This document shows positions 49,888 to 58,247 of a stretch of DNA of 64,000 nt, one piece after another. Position 1 is the stretch's first letter, and the number at the start of each line of letters is the position of its first letter. The notes under the pieces are model-generated. The model saw nothing but the letters and a program-made list of their open reading frames with translations, made no database searches and was not told the DNA's origin. The stretch lies in the NCBI RefSeq assembly GCF_014191255.1, contig NZ_JACHWH010000015.1, positions 1-64,000 of the forward strand, in the 5' to 3' direction. The position numbers were made by a program, and so were the translations under genes. Source of the stretch: Amycolatopsis bartoniae. GTDB taxonomy: Bacteria > Actinomycetota > Actinomycetes > Mycobacteriales > Pseudonocardiaceae.

Positions 49888-51051
49888 GTGGAACTGCGAC
49901 CGAGCGACAAGGAAAAGGACTTCGAGCTCCGGCTGCGGGCCTGGCTCGGCGACGTCCTGCCCGACTTCGCCGACCGTCCGGACTTCAACGACTCGCCGGC
50001 GCGCCGCGAGTTCGACCAGCGCTGGCAGCAGGCCATGCACAAGGCCGGCTGGGCCGGCGTCTCGTGGCCGAAGGAGTTCGGCGGTCTCGGCGCGACGCTG
50101 ATCGAGCAGCTGGTCTACCACGAGGTGACCGCCGAGCTCGACGCGCCGCAGCCGGGCCTCAACTTCGTGGGTCTCTACCACGCGGGGCCGACGATCATGC
50201 GGGTCGGCACGCCCGAGCAGCGGAGCCGGTGGCTGCCGGCGATTCTGCGCGGCGACCAGATGTGGTGCCAGGGCTTCAGCGAACCCGAGGCGGGGTCCGA
50301 CCTTGCGGGCATCCGCTGCCGGGCCCGCGTCGAGGGTGACCACCTGGTGGTCAACGGCTCGAAGATCTGGAACAGCAACGCCCACGTGGCCGACGTCGGC
50401 GAGCTGATCGTCCGTACCGGCGCGCAGGAGGATCGTCACCGCGGCCTGACCTACCTCGTCGTCGACATGGACACCCCCGGCATCACGATCCGCAACATCG
50501 TGCAGATCGACGGGTGCCCGGAATTCAACGAAGTCTTCTTCGACGACGTGCGGGTCCCGCTCGCCAACGTGCTCGGCCAGGTCGGCGAGGGCTGGAAGGT
50601 CGCGATGACCACCCTGGGCTTCGAGCGTTCCACCGCGTTCGCCGACCGGGAGCTGCGCCTGCGGCAACGGGTGCGGATGGTCGCGCGACTGCTGGAACGC
50701 TACGGCGCCGGCGTGTCCGCGTGGCAGGAGCTGGGCGAATGCGCCGCGGAGGTCTCGTCGTTGCGGTCGATGGTCTACCGCGAGCTGTCCAAACTGGCGG
50801 CCGGCGCCGACCCCGGGTCCGAGGGCTCGCGGCTGAAGCTGTTCTTCGCCGAACTGGACCAGCGGATCGGGCGCCTTGTGACGGACGTGCTGGGCGCCGA
50901 GGTCACCGCCTACGACGAGGTGCCCGGGGAGTGGACGGCCCGGTATCTGCGCACGTTGTCGTCGTCGATCGCGGCCGGTGCCTCGCAAATCCAGCGCAAC
51001 ATCGTCGGGGAGCGGGTGCTCGGGCTGCCCCGTGAGGGAGGCAAGCGGTGA
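49888..51051 (+). CDS. Acyl-CoA dehydrogenase, large-type subunit
   Basis: A 387-residue acyl-CoA dehydrogenase. The FAD/substrate region shows WCQGFSEPEAGSDLAG, VNGSKIWNSNAH and the C-terminal helices with QIQRNIVGERVLGLPR. Actinobacteria often use two different subunits (alpha2beta2) for bulky cyclic acyl-CoAs, as in sterol degradation. The neighbouring smaller dehydrogenase, overlapping by four bases, suggests that arrangement here. GTG start. Confidence 0.92.
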   Translation: MELRPSDKEKDFELRLRAWLGDVLPDFADRPDFNDSPARREFDQRWQQAMHKAGWAGVSWPKEFGGLGATLIEQLVYHEVTAELDAPQPGLNFVGLYHAGPTIMRVGTPEQRSRWLPAILRGDQMWCQGFSEPEAGSDLAGIRCRARVEGDHLVVNGSKIWNSNAHVADVGELIVRTGAQEDRHRGLTYLVVDMDTPGITIRNIVQIDGCPEFNEVFFDDVRVPLANVLGQVGEGWKVAMTTLGFERSTAFADRELRLRQRVRMVARLLERYGAGVSAWQELGECAAEVSSLRSMVYRELSKLAAGADPGSEGSRLKLFFAELDQRIGRLVTDVLGAEVTAYDEVPGEWTARYLRTLSSSIAAGASQIQRNIVGERVLGLPREGGKR

Positions 51052-52049
51052 ATCTGGAATACGACGACCTGGAGCGGCAGCTCGCCCAGTCCGTCCGCGA
51101 GTTCTGCGACGACCGCTTCGACCGTGGCACGCTGCGCAAGTTCGCCGACGGCGGCGAGCGGCCGTCGAAGGCCTTCTGGAAGCAGGCCGCCGATCAGGGC
51201 TGGTTCTCCCTGCGAGTGCCCGAGGAAGCCGGTGGCGCGGGCCTGTCGATGGTGCACGCGAGTCTGCTGTTCCTCGAGATCGGGCGTGCGCTGGTCACGG
51301 GCCCGCTGCTGTGGACCCACCTGGCGGCCACCCACTTGCGGGAGGACAAGTACGCGGGCGCCGCGGATGGGACGCTCGTCGTCGCGGGTGCCGTGCGCGT
51401 CGAAGGACGCCCGCTGCTGGTCGAAGACCTCGACGTGGCCGACGTGGTTCTCGTGGTGGCAGGCGACGAGGTCGTGGCCGCGCCCGCCGCGCAGCTGAAA
51501 GCCAAGCCGCGCAAGAGTTTCGACCCGACGCGGACGCTGTCCGAGATCACCGGTCTCGGCACCGCGGAAAGGGCGGGCGGCCCGGAGCTGGCCCGCGCAC
51601 TGCGGCTGGAGGGCGCGGGCCTGACCGCGGCGGCCGCCGCCGGGGGAGCGGCCGCCGTCACCGGGCTCGCCGTCGAGCACGCCAAGGCACGCACGCAGTT
51701 CGGCAGGCCCCTCGGCAGTTTCCAAGCGGTCAAGCACCTGTGCGCGGAGATGTCGGTCGCGGCGCACGCCGCGGAGTCCTCCGCGCTGTGGGCCGCTTTG
51801 CACGCGGCCGAGAACGGGCTCGAGTCCTCCGCGCAGGAGATCCACATGGCGTGGCTCGTCGCCACGAAGCGGTTCCTCGCGAACTCGCGCACGGCGGTCC
51901 AGGTGTTCGGCGCGCTCGGCTACACGTGGGAGGCCGACGTGCACCTCTACCTCAAGCGCGCGCACGCGCTGAGCACCTCGTTCGGCTCCGCCCCGCAAGT
52001 CGCGCTCGGGATCGGCCAGTCGCTGCTGGCGGCAGGGGGGACGGCGTGA
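51048..52049 (+). CDS. Acyl-CoA dehydrogenase, small-type partner subunit
   Basis: A 333-residue acyl-CoA dehydrogenase-fold protein, shorter than the usual ~380. RTQFGRPLGSFQAVKH, the FAD-contacting Arg motif of the C-terminal domain, is intact, while the central beta domain is reduced and lacks the SEPxAGSD loop. That division of features between two adjacent genes is typical of heteromeric acyl-CoA dehydrogenases. GTG start overlapping the first subunit. Confidence 0.9.
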   Translation: MNLEYDDLERQLAQSVREFCDDRFDRGTLRKFADGGERPSKAFWKQAADQGWFSLRVPEEAGGAGLSMVHASLLFLEIGRALVTGPLLWTHLAATHLREDKYAGAADGTLVVAGAVRVEGRPLLVEDLDVADVVLVVAGDEVVAAPAAQLKAKPRKSFDPTRTLSEITGLGTAERAGGPELARALRLEGAGLTAAAAAGGAAAVTGLAVEHAKARTQFGRPLGSFQAVKHLCAEMSVAAHAAESSALWAALHAAENGLESSAQEIHMAWLVATKRFLANSRTAVQVFGALGYTWEADVHLYLKRAHALSTSFGSAPQVALGIGQSLLAAGGTA

Positions 52050-52843
52050 GCGCGGAGAACCGTCCGGCACTCGTGACCGGGGGAGCGGGCTGGATCGGGA
52101 GCGCGCTGTCGCAGGCACTGGCCGCCGCCGGCCACCCCGTGGCCATCGGGTACTCCTCGGGCGAGCAGCGGGCGGCCGCACTGGCGGAGAAGATCGCCGC
52201 CGACGGGGGCGTCGCGATCCCGGTGGCGTTCGACCTGTCCGGCCGCGACACGATCCGCAGTGGCCTTGCCGAGGTCCGCGAGCGGCTCGGCCAGGTTTCC
52301 GTGGTCGTCAACAACGCGGGCGTGAACGTCGGCAAGACCGTCGTGCGGCACACGGCCGCCGAGTGGGAGCGGCTGATCCAGGTCAACCTCACCGGCCCGG
52401 CGTTCCTGGTCCGCGAGTGCCTGCCCGCGATGTTCGAGGCCGGCTGGGGCCGCGTGGTCAACATCAGCTCCGCCGCGGGCCAGACGCCGTTCCTCGCGGC
52501 GGGCCCCTACGGCGCGAGCAAGGCCGGGCTGAACATGTTCACCCGTGTCGTCGCGCTGGAGGTCGCCAACAAGGGCGTGACCTCCAACGCCCTGTCTCCC
52601 GGTGTCGTGGCCAGCGACATGCTGACCAGGCACGGCGACGCGATCCTCGACCTGAACGTGCAGGCGCAGTCGCTGAAACGCCCGATCGAGCCCGGCGAGA
52701 TCGCGGCCGCGCTCGCGTTTCTCGTCAGTGACGAGGCGGCCGCGGTCAACGGGCACGTCCTTGCGATCGACGGCGGCGGCCCGACGTTCCTGCCGCGGCT
52801 GCCGAAGAAACAGGACCGCACGGGCGGAAGGAGCGCGCCATGA
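52046..52843 (+). CDS. SDR family oxidoreductase (FabG-like) A
   Basis: A 265-residue SDR. TGGAGWIGSA is a slightly unusual Gly motif (Trp for Gly/Ser), NNAG is at about 94 and YGASK at the active site. The tail VNGHVLAIDGGGPTF resembles the next gene's. It would oxidise a 3-hydroxyacyl-CoA or ring alcohol. GTG start, four-base overlap with the dehydrogenase subunit. Confidence 0.9.
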   Translation: MSAENRPALVTGGAGWIGSALSQALAAAGHPVAIGYSSGEQRAAALAEKIAADGGVAIPVAFDLSGRDTIRSGLAEVRERLGQVSVVVNNAGVNVGKTVVRHTAAEWERLIQVNLTGPAFLVRECLPAMFEAGWGRVVNISSAAGQTPFLAAGPYGASKAGLNMFTRVVALEVANKGVTSNALSPGVVASDMLTRHGDAILDLNVQAQSLKRPIEPGEIAAALAFLVSDEAAAVNGHVLAIDGGGPTFLPRLPKKQDRTGGRSAP

Positions 52844-53634
52844 CCCGCGTCGCACTGGTGACCGGCGGGGCCGGCGGCATCGGGAGCGCGATCACCCGCG
52901 CGCTGGCCGCGGACGGGCTGGCGGTGGCCGTCACGTTCGCCTCGAAACCGGGCCGGGCCGACAAGCTGGTCGACGAGCTGCGCCGCGGAGGCGGGCGGGC
53001 CGTCGCCCTCCGCTGCGACGTCGGTGACGCGGCCTCGGTCGACGAGTGCGTGTCCGCCGTGGAGTCCGAGCTGGGGGCGCCACAGGTGCTCGTGAACAAC
53101 GCGGGCGTCCGCGCGGTGGGCGCGAGCCACCGCTTCACCGACGAGGACTGGGACGCGAGCATCGCGACGAACCTCACCGGTGTCTTCGCGATGACCACGC
53201 GGCTGCTTCCCGCCATGGCGTCCAGTGGCTGGGGCCGCGTCATCAGCATCAGCTCACCCGCGGGGGCGATCCCGATGCCGGGCTCGGCCCTCTACGGCGT
53301 GAGCAAGGCCGGGGTGAACCAGCTGTCCCGGGTGCTCGCCCAGGAGGTCGCGCCCGACGGAGTCACCGTCAACGTCGTGGCTCCCGGGATCGTCCTCACC
53401 GACATGACGTCCGGGATGGGTGAGCACCTGCAGAACAGCATGTCGGCCCAGTCCAACCCCCGGACGGTCGAACCGGAGGAGGTCGCCGCCGTCGTGGCGT
53501 TCCTCGCCCGGGACGAGGCCGCCATGGTCAACGGACAGGTCATCGCCGTCGACGGCGGCGGCCCGCTCGCCGTTCCCAGGCCACGACCGCGCAAGGCGCG
53601 TCAATCAGCCACATCCGAAGGAAAGCGGGGATGA
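52840..53634 (+). CDS. SDR family oxidoreductase (FabG-like) B
   Basis: A 264-residue SDR paralogous to the preceding gene, with TGGAGGIGSA, NNAG and YGVSK. SSPAGAIPMPGSALYG gives it a different substrate loop from copy A. Both end in VNGxVxAIDGGGP plus a basic tail. Tandem SDRs in one operon may act on different stereoisomers or successive hydroxyl groups (inference). The ATG overlaps copy A (ATGA). Confidence 0.9.
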   Translation: MTRVALVTGGAGGIGSAITRALAADGLAVAVTFASKPGRADKLVDELRRGGGRAVALRCDVGDAASVDECVSAVESELGAPQVLVNNAGVRAVGASHRFTDEDWDASIATNLTGVFAMTTRLLPAMASSGWGRVISISSPAGAIPMPGSALYGVSKAGVNQLSRVLAQEVAPDGVTVNVVAPGIVLTDMTSGMGEHLQNSMSAQSNPRTVEPEEVAAVVAFLARDEAAMVNGQVIAVDGGGPLAVPRPRPRKARQSATSEGKRG

Positions 53635-55073
53635 GCGTGTACGAAGAACCCGACCTGTTCGTCGACGGCCGGTGGGTACCGGCGACGGGTGGCGCCATCA
53701 CGGTCGAGAATCCGGCGACCGAGGAGCGGATCGGTACTGTCGGCGGTGCGAGCGAGTCCGATATGGACACCGCGGTTTCCGCCGCTCGCAAGGCTTTCGA
53801 CGACGGCCCGTGGCCGCGCATGGCGCCCCGCGAGCGCAGCGCCGCCCTGTTCCGGCTGGCCGACGCGCTCGGCCGCAGGCGCGATGAGATCACGGAGCGG
53901 CTGGTCACCGACGTCGGCACGCCGGTGTCGCTGACCCGAGGCCTGCAGCTCGCGCGCCCACTGGAGCACTGGCGCTACCTGGCGGAGATGGCCGGCCGCC
54001 GCGACGACGAGCCGGTTCCCCCGGTCCCCGTCACGAACGTCCCCGGTGTGGTCGTCCGCGAGCCGGTGGGCGTGGTGGCCGGCTTGTGCGCCTACAACTT
54101 CCCGTTCCTCATCGCGACGTGGAAGCTCGGCGCCGCACTCGCCGCGGGCTGCACAGTCGTCTACAAGCCGAACGAGATCGCGCCGCTCATCTCGTACGAA
54201 CTGGCTCGTGCCGCGGAAGAGGCCGAGCTGCCACCGGGGGTGCTCAACCTCGTCGTCGGTGACGGGCCGCACATCGGGGCGGGCCTCGTCGCCCACCACG
54301 GCGTGGACGCCGTGTCGTTCACCGGCTCGGTGCCGGTCGGCCGCTCGGTGCTGCGGGCCGGCGCGGCGAGCTTCAAGCGTGTCGTGCTGGAGCTGGGCGG
54401 CAAGTCGCCCGCCATCGTTCTCGACGACGCGAACATCGACGGCATCGTGCCCGCCCTCGTGGGTGGCTTCGTGGTCAACGCGGGCCAGTCCTGCGGCGCG
54501 ACCACCCGCATCATCGTCGCCGAGTCGCGGTACGACGAAGTGGTCGACAAGGTCTCGGCCGCGGTGGAGGCGACGGTCGTCGGCGACCCCGCGGATCCCA
54601 AGACCCAGGTGGGCCCGCTGATCAGCGCCGCACAGCGCGAACGGGTCGAGGCGCACCTGGCGACGGCGGATGACGACGGCGCGAAGGTCGTCGTCGGCGG
54701 TGCGCGCCACCCCGGGTTCGGCCGCGGCTACTACTTCCAGCCGACCGTCGTGCTCGCCGACAACAAGGCCCACCTCGCGCAGGAGGAGATCTTCGGCCCG
54801 GTCGTCACCATCATCAAGGCCAAGGACGACGACGACGCCGTCGCGATCGCCAACGACTCCCGCTTCGGCCTCGCCGGCGTGGTGTACGGGCGCAAGCGCG
54901 CCCGTGCGATGGGGGTCGCCCGCAGGATCCGGGCCGGCAACGTCGGCGTGAACACCGGCGTCTTCAACCAGGCCGCGCCGATCGGCGGGTACAAGGAGAG
55001 CGGGCTCGGCCGGGAGGGCGGCCCGTGGGGCATCGACGAGTTCTGCGAGCTCAAGCTCCTGTCGTGGAACTGA
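53631..55073 (+). CDS. Aldehyde dehydrogenase
   Basis: A 480-residue aldehyde dehydrogenase with Asn156 (AYNFP), Glu254 (LELGGKSP) and Cys288 (NAGQSCGA). The oxyanion segment is CAYNFP instead of the usual PWN, suggesting a different subgroup from the ALDHs at 2904 and 42545. It lies inside the acyl-CoA dehydrogenase operon, its ATG overlapping SDR B and its stop eight bases before the hydratase. Confidence 0.93.
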   Translation: MSVYEEPDLFVDGRWVPATGGAITVENPATEERIGTVGGASESDMDTAVSAARKAFDDGPWPRMAPRERSAALFRLADALGRRRDEITERLVTDVGTPVSLTRGLQLARPLEHWRYLAEMAGRRDDEPVPPVPVTNVPGVVVREPVGVVAGLCAYNFPFLIATWKLGAALAAGCTVVYKPNEIAPLISYELARAAEEAELPPGVLNLVVGDGPHIGAGLVAHHGVDAVSFTGSVPVGRSVLRAGAASFKRVVLELGGKSPAIVLDDANIDGIVPALVGGFVVNAGQSCGATTRIIVAESRYDEVVDKVSAAVEATVVGDPADPKTQVGPLISAAQRERVEAHLATADDDGAKVVVGGARHPGFGRGYYFQPTVVLADNKAHLAQEEIFGPVVTIIKAKDDDDAVAIANDSRFGLAGVVYGRKRARAMGVARRIRAGNVGVNTGVFNQAAPIGGYKESGLGREGGPWGIDEFCELKLLSWN

Positions 55074-55081
55074 GGCATCCG

Positions 55082-55858
55082 ATGGGCACAGACAAGGTCC
55101 TCCGCACCGAGCGCGACCACATCACGGTGCTGACGATCAACCGGCCCGAGGTCCGCAACGCCGTCGACGTCGAGACGGCACGGACGCTCAACGACCACTT
55201 CGACGAGCTGGAGCAGGACCCGTCGGTCCGCGCGGTCGTGCTGACCGGTGCGGGCGGCAAGTCCTTCTGCGCCGGGATGGACGTGCGGGCCGCCGCGAGC
55301 GAAGGCTCCGACGGGCACCTGAAGATCTCCGGCGGATTCGCCGGGATCACCCGGCGCGACTTCCCGAAGCCGCTGATCGCCGCGGTGAACGGCACCGCGC
55401 TGGGCGGCGGGTTCGAGGTCGTGCTCGCGTGCGATCTCGTCGTCGCCGCCGAGCACGCGATGTTCGGGCTGCCGGAGGTCCGCCTCGGCAGGCTCGCCGG
55501 TGGCGGCGGGCTGCTCCGGCTGGCCCGGCTGATCCCCGCTCCGCTGGCGCTGCAGATGGCGATGACCGCGGAGCCGGTCGGCGCCCGGCGGGCGTACGAA
55601 CTGGGCCTGGTGAACGCGGTCGTCCCGGCGGACGACCTGCTCACCGAGGCGACCGGGCTCGCCGCGAAGATCGCCCGCCAGGCGCCGCTCGCGGTCGCCG
55701 GCTCGAAGCGGGTCATCAAGGAGACCGCCGACCTCCCGCTGCGGGACGCGTGGCGGCTCAACCACGAGATCGCGCGCGAGGTGCGTGACTCGAAGGACGC
55801 GGCGGAGGGTCTGCGGGCCTTCTCCGAGCGTCGCGACCCGGTGTGGACGAACTCGTAA
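55082..55858 (+). CDS. Enoyl-CoA hydratase
   Basis: A 258-residue crotonase with both hydratase Glu residues, Glu112 (GGGFEVVLACD) and Glu132 (GLPEVRLG), and the oxyanion loop FCAGMDVRAA. This is the most canonical hydratase in the window. It would hydrate the enoyl-CoA formed by the paired acyl-CoA dehydrogenase. ATG at 55082, eight bases after the ALDH stop. Confidence 0.92.
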   Translation: MGTDKVLRTERDHITVLTINRPEVRNAVDVETARTLNDHFDELEQDPSVRAVVLTGAGGKSFCAGMDVRAAASEGSDGHLKISGGFAGITRRDFPKPLIAAVNGTALGGGFEVVLACDLVVAAEHAMFGLPEVRLGRLAGGGGLLRLARLIPAPLALQMAMTAEPVGARRAYELGLVNAVVPADDLLTEATGLAAKIARQAPLAVAGSKRVIKETADLPLRDAWRLNHEIAREVRDSKDAAEGLRAFSERRDPVWTNS

Positions 55859-55876
55859 CGCGGTGGAGGGCCGGGT

Positions 55877-56365
55877 ATGAACAGTGGTGTCGAGGATACT
55901 GGAGAGCTGACCGCGCCTCGGGAGTGGCAGTACTGCTCGGGGTGCAGGCCGCAGGGCGCCTGCCGCGTCGGGCTGGTGCGCTGGCTGGAGGAGGACGGCT
56001 CGGTGAGCGGCCGGATCACCTTCGCCAAGGACGTCGAAGGCGGCCCGGGTGTGATCCACGGCGGGTACGCCGCGGTCGTGTTCGACGAGCTGCTGGGCAC
56101 CGCCACCACCGGCCCCGCCGGCGTACCGGTCGCGGTCACCAAATCGCTCACGGTGCACTACCGCAGGCCCATCCCCATCGAGCAGCCCATCGTGCTGCGG
56201 GCCTGGCGCGTGCGCACCCTCGGCCGGGACATGCTCATCGACGGCGAGATGCGGCTGGCGTCGAGTGGCGCGCTGCTCGCGACGGCGGAGTCGGTGTTCA
56301 CCGCGGTGACCGACCGGCATTTCCAGCGTCACCAGGAATGGCTCGCTCAGCAGCGGCCCGCATAA
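55877..56365 (+). CDS. Hot-dog fold thioesterase (PaaI-like)
   Basis: A 162-residue hot-dog domain protein. GVIHGGYAAVVFDELLG is the classical HGG helix entrance with a catalytic acidic residue (FDE), and VTKSLTVHYRRPIP the following strand. A short CSGCRPQGAC segment precedes the domain. It may release acids from dead-end CoA esters and so protect the CoA pool. ATG preceded by TGGAGGG, 18 bases after the hydratase. Confidence 0.87.
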   Translation: MNSGVEDTGELTAPREWQYCSGCRPQGACRVGLVRWLEEDGSVSGRITFAKDVEGGPGVIHGGYAAVVFDELLGTATTGPAGVPVAVTKSLTVHYRRPIPIEQPIVLRAWRVRTLGRDMLIDGEMRLASSGALLATAESVFTAVTDRHFQRHQEWLAQQRPA

Positions 56366-56436
56366 ACGGTGTACTGCCGCGAATTCGATGACGTAATGTA
56401 CAGTGAGAATACGACTCGTTACAAGGGAGGGCCGAA

Positions 56437-57576
56437 ATGCCGCTGCAGCCCCACATGAAGATGCTCTCGACGGACGATCACCTCATCGAGCATCCCCGGG
56501 TCTGGCAGGACCGGCTGCCGGAGAAGTACAAGGAGATGGGTCCCCGCGTCGTGGAGGAACCCAGCTCCTCGGGTAAGCCCAAGCAGGTGTGGCACTACGC
56601 GAACCAGCGCTACCCCTCGCTGGGCCTGAACGCCGTGGCGGGCAAGGCACCGGAGGACTGGGGCGTCGACCCGGTACGCTTCGACGAGATGATCCCCGGG
56701 TGCTACGACCCGAAGGCCCGCCTGGTGGACATGGACCTCGACGGGGTGTGGGCCCAGCTGTGCTTCCCGTCGCTGCCCGGCTTCTCCGGGACGATGTTCC
56801 TGCGGCGCGGTGACGACGGTCTCCGTGAGGCCTGCATCCAGGCCTACAACGACTTCGTGCTCGACGAGTGGTGCGCCACGGACCCGAGCCGCTACATCCC
56901 GGCGGTCATTCTCCCGCTGTGGGACATCGAGAAGTCGGTCGCCGAGGTGCAGCGGACCGTCGCGAAGGGCGCGAAGGCCATCTGTTTCACCGAGAACCCG
57001 GTCCCGCGCGGGCTCCCGTCGTTCCACACCAACCACTGGGACCGCCTCTTCGCCGCCGTGCAGGAGGCCGACACGCCGCTGGTCGTGCACTTCGGAAGCT
57101 CGGGTTCGGCGCCGAACACCGCGCCTGAAATGCCGATGGCCACGATGATCACGCTGTTCGGGACCAACTCGATGTCGGCTACGGCAGACCTGCTGTTCAG
57201 TCCCACCCTGCACAAGTTCCCGAAGCTGAAGTTCGGGCTGTCGGAGGGCGGCATCGGCTGGATCCCGTACATCCTCGAGCGCGCCGACGCGACGTGGAAG
57301 AAGCACCGCTTCTACCAGAACATCAACCAGGACGTGCTGCCGTCGGACTTGTTCCGCAGGCACTTCCACGGTTGCTTCATCGAGGACGACTTCGGTCTGG
57401 AGAACCGCGACGCGATCGGTGTCGACCTGATCACGTGGGAGTCGGACTACCCGCACTCGGACTCGAACTGGCCCAACAGCCGCAAGCTGGCCGAGGAGCA
57501 GTTCAAGAACGTCCCCGACGAGGACACCCACAAGATCGTGGAGCTGAACGTGCGGCGGCTCTACAACTTCTACTGA
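56437..57576 (+). CDS. Amidohydrolase family protein (amidohydrolase-2/ACMSD type)
   Basis: A 379-residue TIM-barrel metal enzyme. The first metal motif reads STDDHLIE (Asp-His rather than HxH), later His residues lie in VVHFGSSGSA, and the C-terminal ligand region is WESDYPHSDS. Members decarboxylate or hydrate aromatic and cyclic acids; this subgroup is common in actinobacterial sterol- and terpene-type clusters without a proven reaction. AAGGGAGG precedes the ATG; an AT-rich 70-base gap with ATGACGTAATGTACAGTG suggests its own promoter. Confidence 0.88.
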   Translation: MPLQPHMKMLSTDDHLIEHPRVWQDRLPEKYKEMGPRVVEEPSSSGKPKQVWHYANQRYPSLGLNAVAGKAPEDWGVDPVRFDEMIPGCYDPKARLVDMDLDGVWAQLCFPSLPGFSGTMFLRRGDDGLREACIQAYNDFVLDEWCATDPSRYIPAVILPLWDIEKSVAEVQRTVAKGAKAICFTENPVPRGLPSFHTNHWDRLFAAVQEADTPLVVHFGSSGSAPNTAPEMPMATMITLFGTNSMSATADLLFSPTLHKFPKLKFGLSEGGIGWIPYILERADATWKKHRFYQNINQDVLPSDLFRRHFHGCFIEDDFGLENRDAIGVDLITWESDYPHSDSNWPNSRKLAEEQFKNVPDEDTHKIVELNVRRLYNFY

Positions 57577-57578
57577 GC

Positions 57579-57749
57579 GTGGAGCGGAACTACGCCGAAC
57601 GGATGAACGACCGGACGGGGAAGAAGGACCTCACGATCTTTCACTACTACTACAACCCGTCCGCGGACAGCGCGGCCTTCGCCGCGGTTTCTGGCGGCCG
57701 GGATGGGGCGCGATGCGGGCGACCTGCGGTAGCGGAGGCAAGCAGCAGG
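57579..57749 (+). other. Unassigned stretch with a coding-like start
   Basis: A GTG at 57579 opens a frame (ERNYAERMNDRTGKKDLTIF...) whose codon bias looks genuine for about 35 codons and then fades. The frame stays open through to 58100, but the middle part is out of frame with a SnoaL remnant. It may be the relic of a small gene; no family is recognised. Confidence 0.25.
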
Positions 57750-57860
57750 ATGTCCGAAAACGGCCGACTACGTGGCGATCATCCGCTTGTGGCAGAAGTA
57801 CGCGCACGCGGTCGACACGAAGAACTGGCAGACCGCCGCGGGGTGTTTCCAGGGCGGCAT
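57750..57860 (+). pseudogene. SnoaL-like N-terminal remnant
   Basis: After ATG 57750 four codons are followed by a single extra base. The shifted frame then reads ADYVAIIRLWQKYAHAVDTK and NWQTAAGCF, the typical first helices of SnoaL-like proteins. Homology ends near 57860. GGAGG lies upstream, so the original start context is preserved. Confidence 0.6.
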
Positions 57861-57899
57861 GGAACTACTGAAGGTTTCCGGGAACAGAAGGGATCTCCC

Positions 57900-58100
57900 G
57901 TGGTGGAGCGTAAAGATCTGGCCGACTGGGCGGATCAGGACCTGTTGACCCGTGACGAAGCGGGTGAGCGGATCGACGAGGAGATCTCGCTCGCGGAGGA
58001 GAAGCTCGCCGGGCTGGGGCCGGACGGCACCGGGCGGAAAGAGCTGGAGCAGCGGCTGAGCGTGCTGCGTGAGGTCCGCCGGTCCTACTCGGCCGAGTGA
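57900..58100 (+). CDS. Small charged protein of unknown function
   Basis: A 66-codon ORF starting with tandem GTG codons (57900 and 57903), with AAGGGA about seven bases upstream. The product is very acidic and helical (DEAGERIDEEISLAEEKLAG, then a leucine-spaced ELEQRLSVLREVRRSY), suggesting a short coiled coil. I do not recognise a family. The 147 bases after it up to 58247 show only the promoter and ribosome site of the next gene. Confidence 0.5.
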   Translation: MVERKDLADWADQDLLTRDEAGERIDEEISLAEEKLAGLGPDGTGRKELEQRLSVLREVRRSYSAE

Positions 58101-58247
58101 TTTCTGAACCATCGTGAAACCGAGGCGACCTACCGCAGAAGTCTCGCCCAGGGCCGGAGGCGATCGCCGGGTGCGAGGAGCACCTACGTCATCGCCGGTC
58201 ACACCGCCGCCGGCGGAGGGTCGTCACGGTCTCGAGCAAGGAGGCAC

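Noticed and set aside
50978..52843. A 621-codon frame fusing extra sequence to SDR A
   Set aside because: The upstream part is a shadow of the acyl-CoA dehydrogenase small subunit; SDR homology begins at the GTG at 52046.
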